A DNA stretch of 38,328 nucleotides from Sinorhizobium sp. 6-70 (GCF_030124375.1 NZ_JASKLS010000023.1:1-38328); one strand, 5' to 3'; positions 17,371 through 26,935 are shown, counted from the first letter of the stretch. Numbers and translations: made by a program. The notes: generated by a model not told the origin, from the sequence alone.

Positions 17371-18432
17371 ATGGTTCATCGGGAAGCGCATGCGCGGCGG
17401 CCGTCGATCCACGACGTGGCGAATAGCGCCGGCGTCTCTGCCGCGACGGTGTCGAAAGTCCTGCAAGGTGTCGCGACGGTGAAGCCCGAGAACGTCCAGC
17501 GCGTATTCGACGCGGTGGAACTGCTCGGCTATCGCGTCGATCCGCTCGCCTCGGACCTGAGGCGCGCCAAGCGCCGCATCATCGGTGCAATCGTTCCGGA
17601 ATTCGAAAGCGAATTCTTCGGCTCCGTGATCACGCAGCTGGAGCGGCTGGCCGAACAGCGCGGCTATGCGCTCGTCGCGGCGTCGAGCCGGGAGTCGGAA
17701 ACGCGCGAAAAGGAAATCCTCGCCCGCATGCACGACTGGCGCGTCTCCGGCGTCGTGCTGGCGCCGGTGCGCAACGAGCACGGACCGGCGGCAGGGTTCA
17801 TGAAGAAGAACGGCATGACCGGTGTGCTGATCGACCGGGTGCTTGCGGACGATGCCTTCGACACGGTTTCGGCCGACAGTGTTTCGGCGAGCGCGGAGGT
17901 GGCGCGCGAGCTCGTTGAAAGGGGCCACCGCCATATCCTCGTGCTGGGGCTCGGCGAACAGGCGGCGACCGTCAGGGCCCGGCTGGACAGTTTTCGTGAG
18001 AGCGCGCTCCAGCTTGCCCCCGATACCCGCGTCGACGTGATCCTTTCGGAAAGCGATGTCGAGCCGCTGCGATCTTCGCTGCGGGATTATTTCGCCAAGG
18101 GCGAGCGGCCGACCGCCGTCTATTCGCTGTTCCTGAGGGGCACGCTGGTCGCGCTCAGCGAATTCCGCCGGCGCGGCTGGCATTGCCCGAACGACATTTC
18201 CCTCGTCGGCTTCGACGATGCTGAGTGGATGCAGGTGACGTGGCCGGCGATTGCGGCGGTCGTGCAACCGGTGCGGCAGATCGCCATCGAGGCGATGGAC
18301 GTGCTGTTTCGCCGGATCGAAGGGGAAGGGGGGCCGCCGATGGCGCGGCTCGAACCATGCAAGGTCTTGATGCGGGAATCCGTTGGGTCGCCAGGTAGCG
18401 GACCGCATTCCGGGGGAGGAAAACGGCAATGA
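17371..18432 (+). CDS. LacI-family transcriptional regulator of the sugar locus
   Basis: This 353-residue protein has a LacI helix-turn-helix at residues 11-33 (PSIHDVANSAGVSAATVSKV) and the hinge region DPLASDLRRAKRRIIG. A periplasmic-binding-like effector domain follows, with the usual SLVGFDD motif. The ATG at 17371 is chosen because GGAGGAG precedes it; an earlier in-frame ATG at 17305 lies across operator A. It sits between the dehydrogenase (divergent) and transport genes (same strand, 77 bp downstream). It should repress both until the sugar, or a derivative, binds. Confidence 0.9.
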   Translation: MVHREAHARRPSIHDVANSAGVSAATVSKVLQGVATVKPENVQRVFDAVELLGYRVDPLASDLRRAKRRIIGAIVPEFESEFFGSVITQLERLAEQRGYALVAASSRESETREKEILARMHDWRVSGVVLAPVRNEHGPAAGFMKKNGMTGVLIDRVLADDAFDTVSADSVSASAEVARELVERGHRHILVLGLGEQAATVRARLDSFRESALQLAPDTRVDVILSESDVEPLRSSLRDYFAKGERPTAVYSLFLRGTLVALSEFRRRGWHCPNDISLVGFDDAEWMQVTWPAIAAVVQPVRQIAIEAMDVLFRRIEGEGGPPMARLEPCKVLMRESVGSPGSGPHSGGGKRQ

Positions 18433-18509
18433 CCCCGATTGTCGAAGACGGAAGGCAAGCGCCGGATCTGGCTGGAACTCACGGTGCGTGACATCAACTG
18501 GAGGAAACG

Positions 18510-19493
18510 ATGCAACCATTTGTCGCAAAGATAAATCGATTTACTTTGGCGTTGGGCGTTGCAATGGCCTTCGCCGCGCCTGCCGTCGCCCAAGACGGCG
18601 AATACGGCGTCCTGATGAAAACGCTCGCCAATCCGTTCTGGGGCGCCATGAGCCAGGGGGTCGAGGACGGTGCCAAGGAAGCCGGTGTGAAATATTTCCT
18701 GCAAGCAGCCGAAAGCGATCAGGCGGCCGAGCCGCAGCTCAATCTCTGCAACACGATGCTGGAACGCAAGCCGGTGGCGATGATCACCGCCGCGATCAAC
18801 TCGACCAACCTCCTGCCGTGCCTCAAGGCGGCGCAGGATGCGGGTATCAAGGTTGTCGATCTCGACGGCAACCTCGATCAGGCCGTGCTCGACAAGGAGG
18901 GCATAAAGATCACCTTCCGCATCGGCTCGGACAACGTCGCGGCGGGCGCGCAGGGCGCCGATTATCTCGTCGAGAAGCTCGGCAAGGAGGCCAAGGGGCC
19001 AGTGCTGGTGATCGAGGGGCTGTCGGGCAACGTCACCGGGCAGAGGCGCGCTCAAGGCTTTGCAGCACGGCTGAAAGAACTGGCGCCCGGCCTCGAGGTC
19101 GTCGCCTCGCTTCCCGGCGACTGGGACCGCGGCAAGGCGGCTTCGATCACCAACGACATCCTGACACGCAACCCGGACCTCGTCGGCATTTTCGCCGCCA
19201 ATGACGGCATGGCGCTCGGCGCAGTCGAGGCGGTCTATGCCGCCGGCAAGGGCGATCAGGTGACGATCATCGGCGTGGACGGCAATTCCGACGCAGTGAA
19301 GTCGATTAAGGACGGCCGGCTCAACGCCTCGGTCGCCCAGCTTCCCTATCTCGTCGGAAAACAGGCGGTCGAGAACGTGAAGAAGGCAATCGCCGGCGAA
19401 AGCGTGACGGCGGACATCGCCGTGCCGACGCTGGTGCTGACCAAGGATGTGCTCGATGCCGGCAAGGAGCCGATGCTTCAATACGTCAAGTGA
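18510..19493 (+). CDS. Sugar ABC transporter substrate-binding protein (AlsB-like)
   Basis: This 327-residue periplasmic protein has a signal peptide (residues 1-27, cleavage AVAQ). It has the two-lobed sugar-binding fold of the RbsB/AlsB type: EYGVLMKTLANPFW at the N-terminus, GDWDRGKA and FAANDGMALG in the second lobe. From memory, E. coli AlsB (D-allose) shares EYAVVLKTLSNPFW, ADWDR and CANDTMAMG, so a D-allose, allulose or related monosaccharide is likely. The start has GGAGGAAA directly upstream. It is the first gene of an operon with permease, ATPase and epimerase. The first codons contain operator B, so repression may act as a roadblock. Confidence 0.9.
   Translation: MQPFVAKINRFTLALGVAMAFAAPAVAQDGEYGVLMKTLANPFWGAMSQGVEDGAKEAGVKYFLQAAESDQAAEPQLNLCNTMLERKPVAMITAAINSTNLLPCLKAAQDAGIKVVDLDGNLDQAVLDKEGIKITFRIGSDNVAAGAQGADYLVEKLGKEAKGPVLVIEGLSGNVTGQRRAQGFAARLKELAPGLEVVASLPGDWDRGKAASITNDILTRNPDLVGIFAANDGMALGAVEAVYAAGKGDQVTIIGVDGNSDAVKSIKDGRLNASVAQLPYLVGKQAVENVKKAIAGESVTADIAVPTLVLTKDVLDAGKEPMLQYVK
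18532..18543. promoter_or_regulatory. LacI-type operator B inside the start of the binding-protein gene
   Basis: TAAATCGATTTA is a perfect 12-bp palindrome and shares eleven of twelve bases with operator A at 17310-17321. It covers codons 8-12 of the binding-protein gene. Confidence 0.6.
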
Positions 19494-19556
19494 GCTTTGC
19501 CGAACCCGGCTGGCGCGCCATACTGCGCCGGCCGCCTTTTGTAGTGGGTGGGAACC

Positions 19557-20545
19557 ATGGCACATGAAACGGCGCAGCCCGGGCTTTGGGCGCGGGCGCA
19601 ACGAACATCGGTCGAGCAACTGCACATACGGCTGGAATCCTTCATCGTCCTGATCGTGCTCAGCGCCGTCATGGCCGTCCTGTCGCCGTTCTTCCTGTCG
19701 CTCAGCAATTTTCTGAACATCCTGCTTGCCACCTCGACGATCGGCGTGCTGGCGATCGCCGCGACTTACGTCATCGGATCCGGCGGGCTTGACCTGTCGC
19801 TCGGATCGGTGATGGGGCTTTCCGGTGTGGCGGGCGCCTATGTCGCCGTCAATCTCGGCGCGCCTTCGCCCGTGGGGCTTGCCGCCTGCATCCTTGCCGG
19901 GTCGGCCGCCGGTTATGTCAACGGCCAGCTGATCACGCGCGCCTTCGTCCCGGCCTTCATCGTCACGCTCGGCATGCTGGGGCTTGCCCGCGGGCTTGCG
20001 CTCGTCATTTCCGACGGCCGGGTGATCTACGGCCTGCCGGCCTTGATGGTCTATGTCGGCCAGGGGCGGCCGCTTGGCATTCCGATGCCGGTGATCATCT
20101 TCGTCATCACCGCAATCGTCGCCCATTGCGTGCTCGCCTATTCGAAATTCGGCCGGCACACCATGGCGCTCGGGGATTCCGAAAGTGCCGCGCGCGCCGC
20201 CGGTATCCGCGTCGAGCGGCACAGGCGTATCCTCTACACGCTTTCCGGCGCGCTCGCCGGGCTTGCCGGCATGCTGTTCATGGCCCGCATCAACTCCGGC
20301 GATCCGACGGCGGGCCTCAATTACGAACTGACGGCGATCACCGCGGCCATCATCGGCGGCACCAATCTCTTCGGCGGCCGCGGCTCCATTCTCGGCACCA
20401 TGATCGGCGCGCTGATCATGGGCGTGCTGCAGAACGGGCTCAACCTGCTTGCGGTGCAATCCTATTACCAGCAGATGGCGATCGGCGCGGTGCTGATCCT
20501 CGCGGTCTTCATCGACCAGTATCAGGTGCGCAAGGAGAGCCGTGT

Positions 20546-20549
<4 letters not shown>
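19557..20549 (+). CDS. Sugar ABC transporter permease (RbsC-like)
   Basis: This 330-residue inner-membrane protein has about 8-10 hydrophobic segments of the BPD_transp_2 type. Typical ribose-class patterns are present: GGLDLSLGSVMGLSG, a TNLFGGRGSILGTMIGA loop near the C-terminus, and a cytoplasmic GDSESAARAAGI segment that contacts the ATPase. The ATG at 19557 is preferred to a GTG at 19548. It probably acts as a homodimer. The stop overlaps the ATPase start by four bases (ATGA). It lies 63 bp after the binding-protein gene. Confidence 0.92.
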
Positions 20550-21322
<773 letters not shown>

Positions 21323-21326
21323 CTTC

Positions 21327-22181
21327 ATGAGTACCTTCGGACTGCACACTTTCGCGATCGCGCCTGTCTGGGATCTCTCGCGCATCGAGCCGCAAATGGA
21401 TCGCCTCAAGGAGCTCGGCATCGGGCTCCTGGAAATTCCGCTGCTGAGGCCGAGGGAAATCGACACGCGGCGGACGCGGGCCTTCGCCGGCCATTATGGC
21501 GTCGAGCTGATACCGTCGCTCGGACTGCCGCGGGCGCTCGATATCGTAGCACATCCGCAGGACGGGCTCGATTTCCTGGAGCCGGCATTCCGGGTATGCG
21601 AGGAGATCGGCAGCTTCGGGCTCGCCGGCGTCACCTATGGCTCGATCGGCAAGACCACGGGCCGCGCAGCGACGACCAGGGAGATCGACGGCATGTGCCG
21701 ATTTCTCGAGCGGGCGGCGAAGGCGGCAAGGTCGCACGGCGTGAAGCTCGGCATCGAACCCTGCAACCGCTACGAGACTCATCTCATCAACCGCGGTATC
21801 GACGCCGCGCGGATCATCGAGCGGATCGGTGCCGACAATCTTTTCATCCATCTCGACACCTATCATATGCATATCGAGGAGGAGAGCTTTGGCGCCGGGT
21901 TCGAAGCGGCGGCGCCCTATCTCGGATATGTGCATGTCTCCGAGGCCAACCGCGGCGTGCCGGGACGCGGCATGCTGAACTGGCAGGCCTGCATGAAGGC
22001 GATCGCCGACATCGGCTACGAGGGTCCGATCACGCTCGAGAGCATGAACCATGTCGACCAGGACATCGCCGGCGGGCTGGCAATCTGGCGGCCGGTCGCC
22101 GAAGACCCGCGCGATGTCATCGAGGTCGGCTTGCCGTTCCTGCGCGAGACGGCGCGGGCGGCCGGTCTGCAACTGGGCTGA
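21327..22181 (+). CDS. Ketose 3-epimerase-type TIM barrel (D-tagatose/D-psicose epimerase family)
   Basis: This 284-residue protein belongs to the AP-endonuclease-2-like TIM barrel group. Metal ligands known in Pseudomonas cichorii D-tagatose 3-epimerase (E152, D185, H211, E246) map to Glu144, Asp177, His203 and Glu238 with identical spacing (33, 26 and 35 residues). The substrate-site residues E158, H188 and R217 map to Glu150, His180 and Arg209. It should therefore epimerise a ketose at C3 using Mn or Co. Together with the AlsB-like importer, this points to uptake and conversion of a rare ketose or allose-type sugar. The ATG at 21327 follows the ATPase stop by four bases and is the last gene of the operon. 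Confidence 0.88.
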   Translation: MSTFGLHTFAIAPVWDLSRIEPQMDRLKELGIGLLEIPLLRPREIDTRRTRAFAGHYGVELIPSLGLPRALDIVAHPQDGLDFLEPAFRVCEEIGSFGLAGVTYGSIGKTTGRAATTREIDGMCRFLERAAKAARSHGVKLGIEPCNRYETHLINRGIDAARIIERIGADNLFIHLDTYHMHIEEESFGAGFEAAAPYLGYVHVSEANRGVPGRGMLNWQACMKAIADIGYEGPITLESMNHVDQDIAGGLAIWRPVAEDPRDVIEVGLPFLRETARAAGLQLG

Positions 22182-22399
22182 TGGCTCGGGCAGATTGAAG
22201 CCCAACCCCAGCGGCGCACCGCCGCCGCTTGAGCCGTGTGCTCGCGCCGCATCCCCCAACCGTGAGTGGCCGACGGTCGCGAGGATCGTCGGGTTCCAAA
22301 GATTTTCAGCACTCCCTGTCCCGGGCACGACTTCAAAAACGCGGCTGCTACGTTACTTACAACGGCGTCCAGTCGCATTGCCTAACGGGGAGGCGAACA

Positions 22400-22645
22400 A
22401 TGAGTGCCGGTCCCTGGAACGAGTGTGTCGTCGTGAGGTCTGGCGAAGGCGGTTTGGCATTCGTGTCGACCACAAGCGAGGCTCTCGCCCTGCTGCAGGA
22501 GGCTTGGCCGCAGCGAAGGGGACCCGCCTATTACGCTGCTGTTGCCGCATGCGAGGAGGTGTTGAGCGGCCATCTGCCGGCTTACGTCGCCCGGATCACA
22601 TTTCTTGATGCATCAAGGGAGGCGGGTATCGCCGTTGCGCCTTAG
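22400..22645 (+). CDS. DUF982 domain protein
   Basis: This 81-residue cytosolic protein fits the DUF982 pattern common in rhizobia: an N-terminal WNECVVVRSG strand, a STTSEALALLQEAWP helix, an AACEEVLSGHLP segment and a C-terminal AR..FLDASREAGI helix. GGGGAGG lies seven bases before the ATG at 22400. Function is unknown; rhizobial genomes usually carry many copies. The preceding 218 bp (22182-22399) hold no other gene. Confidence 0.85.
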   Translation: MSAGPWNECVVVRSGEGGLAFVSTTSEALALLQEAWPQRRGPAYYAAVAACEEVLSGHLPAYVARITFLDASREAGIAVAP

Positions 22646-22794
22646 GTCGGGTGCGAGGCAAGGCGACCGATTTTGCGCTTCGGCCTTTCGGAAAGATTTG
22701 AAAATGTTCGGCATTTCCTGCATCTTTCCCCCTCTCAGACAAATCCGTCAGGCAGAAAGTGCTTTCGTTTCTCCCGCAACAGGTGGAGGCCCAA

Positions 22795-23457
22795 ATGCGC
22801 GCCGATGAAATCATGACGACAAACGTAGCCACGATCAGTACGGCAAGCAGTGTACGCCACGCGATCGAAACCATGGTGACGAAAGGGCTGAGCGGTCTCC
22901 CTGTCATCGACGACGATGGTGCGGTCGCTGGCATGCTGACGGAAGGCGACCTTTTGCGCCGCGTCGAGCTCGGGAAGGGCCGGGGCACTGGCGCGGCCGA
23001 AAGCGCCCTCGTCGATCTCGACCGCTACATCCGCAGCAATAGCTGGCGCATCGCCGATCTGATGTCGACCGAGGTTTTCACCGTCGGGCGCGACGCTCCG
23101 ATCGGCGCCGTTGCCGAGCTCATGTTCAACCACAAGATCAAGCGCGTGCCGGTCGTGGAAAATGGCGCGCTGGTCGGCATCATCAGTCGCGTCGACCTTT
23201 TGCGCGCGATCGTCGACGTTCCCGGTGACGGCGCGGTCAGGGGAGACGAACCGCTTGCCGTCGCGATCCGTGCGCGCCTTCGCTCCGACCTCGGCCTGGA
23301 TCTGCGGAACATCACGGTCACCGTGGAAGCTTGCCATGCCGTGCTTGAAGGCAAGTTGAAGAGCGAGTTGGAGCGTCGCGCGATCAAGGTGCTGATGGAG
23401 AATATCAACGGCGTCGAAAGTTATGTCGACAGGCTGGTCGTGGAAAAGGAGATTTAG
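22795..23457 (+). CDS. CBS-pair protein with C-terminal BON-like domain
   Basis: This 220-residue protein has CBS domain 1 at about residues 1-60 (ADEIMTTNVATIS start, GLPVIDDDGAVAGMLTEGDL) and CBS domain 2 at about 75-135 (LMSTEVFTVGRDAPIGAVAE, VVENGALVGIISRVDL). A BON-like tail follows at about 145-220 (ending NINGVESYVDRLVV). CBS pairs sense adenine nucleotides; the BON part may bind membrane or partner. The ATG at 22795 has GGAGG seven bases upstream; the in-frame start at 22759 would add 12 residues. No enzyme domain is attached, so it probably acts as a regulator. Confidence 0.87.
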   Translation: MRADEIMTTNVATISTASSVRHAIETMVTKGLSGLPVIDDDGAVAGMLTEGDLLRRVELGKGRGTGAAESALVDLDRYIRSNSWRIADLMSTEVFTVGRDAPIGAVAELMFNHKIKRVPVVENGALVGIISRVDLLRAIVDVPGDGAVRGDEPLAVAIRARLRSDLGLDLRNITVTVEACHAVLEGKLKSELERRAIKVLMENINGVESYVDRLVVEKEI

Positions 23458-23782
23458 CGGCCCACGTTCTTGATCCCCTATTGTTCGAGCTCATGATCCT
23501 CGCTGCCACGATCGTTGTGCTCCTCAAGGGCCAACGGGAGCGAGGAATCCCGAAACCCAGCAACGATAAGTTGACGGATGGGAAGAAGCTGGTGCATCCT
23601 GCCGGCCGTCAAGACATGCCTGTATCGTATTCCGGGTCGCTCGACCCGCAGACAGATCAAGTGCGTGCACTACGCGTAGGTCGCGTCCGACATAGCGCGA
23701 CGCTCCAAGTTTCGACTCGACTCATAGCATTCATTCACAAGACATCAGCCGCAGCATTCGGGGAATCTGGTCGGAGGACACT
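23458..23782. other. 325-bp intergenic region, no supported gene
   Basis: A frame from a TTG at 23481 begins with a short hydrophobic stretch (MFELMILAATIVVLLKGQ), but it has no clear ribosome site and runs into the next gene, so it is not called. GTCGCG/CGCGAC arms lie near 23680-23700. The promoter of the binding-protein gene should be here. Confidence 0.5.
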
Positions 23783-24742
23783 GTGAAGAGAAGCACGAAA
23801 TTCCGCGTGGCCGCCTTCGCAGCCGTGCTCGCCGCAACAGTTGCTCTGCCGGCTGAGGGCGCCGACCTGGTGATCGCCATGCCCAATTGGCCGTCCGGAC
23901 AGGCAACGGCCAATATCCTGAAATTGAGCATCGCCAAGAAGTTCGGTCTGGAGGCCGACGTGCGCGAACTCGGGACGATCAGCGCCTTTGTCGGACTCGA
24001 CAAGGGCGAGGTCGACATCCAGCCCGAAGTGTGGCGGCCGAATTTCGAGGATCTCATCAAGAAATACGTGACCGACAAGGGCGCGGTCGTCCTGAGCGGG
24101 CGCGCCGTTCCGGCGTGGCAGGGCCTTTGCGCCACGCCTGAGGCAGCCGCTGCCGGCCTCAAGACGATCGCCGACCTCAGCGATCCGGCGAAGACCGCAG
24201 TGCTCGACACGGACGGGGATGGACGCGGCGAGGTGTGGATCGGCGCGCCGACCTGGCTTTCGACGGGGATCGAACGGGTGCGGGCGAACAGCTACGGCTA
24301 TGCCGCGAACCTGACGCTCGTCGAGGCCGAGGAGGAGGTGGCGATGGCGGCGGTCGATGCGGCGGTCGCGACCGCCCGGCCGATGGTGTTCTATTGCTAT
24401 GCGCCGCACCACGTCTTCGAGTTGCACAAGCTCACGCGTATCGAGGAGCCGGCGCATGACCCGGCGAAATGGAAGATCGTGCCGGCGGACGATCCCCTGT
24501 GGGTCACCAAGTCGAGCGCGCCAACCGCCTGGGATACGGCGCATTTCCACATCGCCTATGCGGCCGCCTTCGGCAAGAAGCATCCCGATATCGCGAAGTT
24601 CCTGGAGGAGGTGGATTTCTCGCCGGAAGAGGTGACGGCGATGAGCTACGCGCTGGAGGTGGAGCGCCAGACGCCCCCCGACTACGCCAAGAAATGGGTC
24701 GACGGCAACGCAGCACGCATAGACGGGTGGGCAAAGCAATGA
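23783..24742 (+). CDS. Glycine betaine/choline-type ABC substrate-binding protein (OpuAC/ProX family)
   Basis: This 319-residue periplasmic protein starts at a GTG with GGAGGA upstream. A signal peptide (1-27, cleavage after EGA) is followed by an OpuAC fold starting DLVIAMPNWPSGQATANILK. Trp36, Trp84 and Trp112 are in positions that could form the aromatic cage for a quaternary amine. No permease or ATPase gene is adjacent, so it is an orphan binding protein that may feed a distant transporter or act as a sensor. Its stop overlaps the start of an L,D-transpeptidase gene, an unusual partner. Confidence 0.88.
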   Translation: MKRSTKFRVAAFAAVLAATVALPAEGADLVIAMPNWPSGQATANILKLSIAKKFGLEADVRELGTISAFVGLDKGEVDIQPEVWRPNFEDLIKKYVTDKGAVVLSGRAVPAWQGLCATPEAAAAGLKTIADLSDPAKTAVLDTDGDGRGEVWIGAPTWLSTGIERVRANSYGYAANLTLVEAEEEVAMAAVDAAVATARPMVFYCYAPHHVFELHKLTRIEEPAHDPAKWKIVPADDPLWVTKSSAPTAWDTAHFHIAYAAAFGKKHPDIAKFLEEVDFSPEEVTAMSYALEVERQTPPDYAKKWVDGNAARIDGWAKQ

Positions 24743-25437
24743 CGATGATCCGGGACAGCCTTGAGACAGAGGTAAAACGTGGCGGGACGCGGAAAATCGG
24801 CTTGATCGTGCTTGCCGCCGGCCTGTGCCTCGGGCCGCTGGCGGCGCTCGCGGCGACGCAGATCTACGACGCCCGCACGAAGAAATGGGTTGACTATGAC
24901 AAGCGCAAGGCGCGGCAGTATTTCGCGCGCAACAAGCAGGTGCCGGAGGCCTTTCGCCGCCAGGTCGTGACATTCCGCACCGCCGAGCCGCCTGGCACGA
25001 TCATCATCGACGGCAACCAGCATTTTCTCTATCTCGTCCAGCCCGGCGGCCAGGCGATCCGCTATGGCATCGGCGTCGGTCGCGAGGGCTTCGGCTGGGC
25101 GGGCATCGTTCGCGTCGGCCGCACGGCCGAGTGGCCGACCTGGACGCCGCCGGCCGAGATGGTGGCGCGCGACCCGAACGCGGCAAAATGGGCGGCCGGC
25201 ATGCCGGGCGGGCCGGACAATCCGCTCGGGGCGAGGGCGCTCTATCTCTACGAAGGCGAGAACGACACGATCTACCGTATCCATGGCACGGTGGAGCCCT
25301 GGACGATCGGTCTCGACGTTTCCTCCGGCTGCATCCGGATGAACAATGACGACATCGTCGATCTGCATTCCCGCGTGGAAATTGGCGCCAAGGTCATCGT
25401 GCTGATGCAGGGGGCGGCGCTCTACAAGGGCGTCTGA
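24739..25437 (+). CDS. L,D-transpeptidase (YkuD domain)
   Basis: This 232-residue exported protein has a hydrophobic signal or anchor at residues 20-39 (cleavage near ALAA). A short linker and a YkuD domain (about 85-225) follow. The catalytic motif is His182 in IHGT and Cys198 in SSGCIRMNNDD. Rhizobia use these enzymes to make 3-3 peptidoglycan cross-links or to attach outer-membrane proteins to the wall. The ATG at 24739 overlaps the previous stop by four bases; an ATG at 24745 is also possible. Translational coupling with an osmolyte-type binding protein suggests a shared osmotic or envelope-stress role, as an inference. Confidence 0.9.
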   Translation: MTMIRDSLETEVKRGGTRKIGLIVLAAGLCLGPLAALAATQIYDARTKKWVDYDKRKARQYFARNKQVPEAFRRQVVTFRTAEPPGTIIIDGNQHFLYLVQPGGQAIRYGIGVGREGFGWAGIVRVGRTAEWPTWTPPAEMVARDPNAAKWAAGMPGGPDNPLGARALYLYEGENDTIYRIHGTVEPWTIGLDVSSGCIRMNNDDIVDLHSRVEIGAKVIVLMQGAALYKGV

Positions 25438-25494
25438 ACAGGGCGTGTGAGCAAGGGCGTGTGAACAGCGAAGGCGACATCTGGAGGTGAGGAT

Positions 25495-25815
25495 TTGTCG
25501 ACGACCAAGTTGAATGCATATTCGATCGCGCGCTGCGCATTTGTTGTCGCCGGCGTCTCGCTTCTCGGCGGATGCCAGTCATCGACGCCTGAACCGCAGA
25601 ACATGGCCCGCACAAGCCTGCAGACCGCGCCCGCCGACCTGCAGCTCATCTGCGCCAATGCCGTCGTTGCGCAAGCCAGCGGCGCCAGGGTTCTGCCGAT
25701 GAGTTCGCGCCAGCTCGATGCAACAACCTACGCCGTCGATGTCGATGCCGGCGGGCGCAAGTTCAACTGCGTCGTCGACAGCAGCGGCAGCGTCAAATCC
25801 GTCCAGCCGGCCTGA
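25495..25815 (+). CDS. Small lipoprotein
   Basis: This 106-residue protein starts at a TTG at 25495 with a strong GGAGGTGAGG just upstream. A type II signal has the lipobox LGGC with Cys27 as the acylated residue. The mature part of about 80 residues has two more cysteines (ICAN, FNCVVD) and a beta-rich C-terminus (YAVDVDAGGRKFNCVVDSSG) but no named domain I can support. It is 57 bp after the L,D-transpeptidase gene on the same strand and may share its transcript. Short direct repeats (GGGCGTGTGA) lie between them at about 25440-25463. Confidence 0.78.
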   Translation: MSTTKLNAYSIARCAFVVAGVSLLGGCQSSTPEPQNMARTSLQTAPADLQLICANAVVAQASGARVLPMSSRQLDATTYAVDVDAGGRKFNCVVDSSGSVKSVQPA

Positions 25816-25863
25816 GACTAATCCCGAGAAAGGCGTAACGGGTTTCCGCCCGCGGCCGCGCCA

Positions 25864-26625
25864 TCAGGTTCCGCTTTTCATTTCCGCCAGCGCCCTGTGG
25901 AGTGGCGCATCGGAAATCTGGATGGCTCCGCTGAAGGGGATGTCCATGTCGAGGACGAGATAGACGGAAGCGGCGATCAACAGAGCCGACACGAGGAACA
26001 TCGTGGCGACGACCGTGTTCATCGGCGCCCGATAACCGAAGCTCGCGAAAATCAGCGTCAGCCAAGCGCCCAGCATCGCGATGAGCGGCATGGGAATCGC
26101 GCCCTCGGATTGTTCGACAATCGCCCAGCGTTGTTCGACGATGCGATTGTATTGTTGATGCGCGCTCGCAACTATGGACTCGTGAAAGCCGTCGGCGGGC
26201 GTGATGGCGGCGAGGCTTTCCCCCAGCATATCCAGGCGAATTTGAGCCGTGTTCCTTTCGCTGCGGAGAGTGTCGTCCGCGCGTGCCGGATTTGCGATCG
26301 CCTCTTCTACGTAGGCAACGAGGTGCTGGCGGGCGTCGTTTGCGCCGAGGCCGTAAGTTCTTAGCGTCCGATCAAGCAGGATGAGGTTGGTCGCATAGGA
26401 ATGAACGTTGCTGTCGATGTTTTCGAAGGTGTTTTTCGCGGAATTGATCATGAGACCGAAGACCAGCGAGGTCATGACCACGAAAATATTCGCAACGAGG
26501 CGCACGACGGTGTTTGTGTCGTCGTCCCGGTGCCGCAGCGGAAGTTTCGGGTGGAAGCGCATGGTGGCAAACGACGCAATGCACAAACATGCGAAGACGG
26601 TGGACGAAATAATCAACCCGGTCAT
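25864..26625 (-). CDS. DUF4239-type membrane protein
   Basis: This 253-residue protein has two N-terminal membrane segments (about 2-24 and 42-62), a soluble helical middle (about 63-175) and two C-terminal segments (about 180-235). This layout, and the VVMTSLVFGLMINSAKNTF motif after segment two, fit the bestrophin-like DUF4239 family. Function is unknown. The ATG at 26625 has AAAGGT six bases upstream; the frame continues to 26790 but without a start signal. It is divergent from the 33-residue membrane peptide, sharing the AT-rich region with tandem repeats. Confidence 0.78.
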   Translation of the reverse strand: MTGLIISSTVFACLCIASFATMRFHPKLPLRHRDDDTNTVVRLVANIFVVMTSLVFGLMINSAKNTFENIDSNVHSYATNLILLDRTLRTYGLGANDARQHLVAYVEEAIANPARADDTLRSERNTAQIRLDMLGESLAAITPADGFHESIVASAHQQYNRIVEQRWAIVEQSEGAIPMPLIAMLGAWLTLIFASFGYRAPMNTVVATMFLVSALLIAASVYLVLDMDIPFSGAIQISDAPLHRALAEMKSGT

Positions 26626-26935
26626 GTTTGTACCTTTGCGGGGCGCTGCTGGCCAAGACACTGGTTCTTCTAGAATCCGGAGGGACCAGCGCAAAAATAT
26701 CTTCGGCGGGCAGTTTCGGCAAGAAAGCAGCATGCCGTCTGGTATTCTGGTTATTGATTGAAGCGGTCGGCTTTGTTTGCGTTTTCGCAATTTGAGTATT
26801 GTGCGCCGCAGAATAGTATTGTGCGACGCAAATCTTACTTTCCTAAACTAAGGTATTCCGAAATATTATTCTGCAGTTCTCTTCCTATTGAGACCAATTC
26901 GTGCTCTGATGTGTTGGTTGGCAGGAGGAAGCGTA
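26626..26935. other. 310-bp AT-rich divergent intergenic region
   Basis: This region separates the DUF4239 gene (minus) and a 33-residue peptide gene (plus). It is noticeably AT-rich from about 26700 to 26920, contains the 20-bp tandem repeat at 26795-26830 and no supported gene. Both promoters should lie here. Confidence 0.6.
26795..26830. repeat. Tandem 20-bp-period direct repeats, likely regulator sites
   Basis: AGTATTGTGCGCCGCA (26795-26810) and AGTATTGTGCGACGCA (26815-26830) differ at one base and are spaced exactly 20 bp, about two helical turns. The TGCG-N-CGCA core is itself palindromic. This suggests two protein dimers bound on one face of the DNA. Confidence 0.5.

Noticed and set aside
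16183..18528. 781-codon open frame on the minus strand including the dehydrogenase
   Set aside because: The upstream 438 codons lie opposite the LacI gene, have low-complexity Arg/His-rich composition and no domain. The dehydrogenase start at 17214 has a strong ribosome site.
18120..20459. 779-codon minus-strand open frame opposite the sugar transport operon
   Set aside because: It mirrors well-supported LacI, binding-protein and permease genes. Its composition is typical of antisense frames in GC-rich DNA.
23481..23786. 101-codon frame between the CBS and binding-protein genes
   Set aside because: It has a TTG start, no clear ribosome site, overlaps the next gene start, and its second half is non-specific. 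A short hydrophobic N-terminus alone is not enough.
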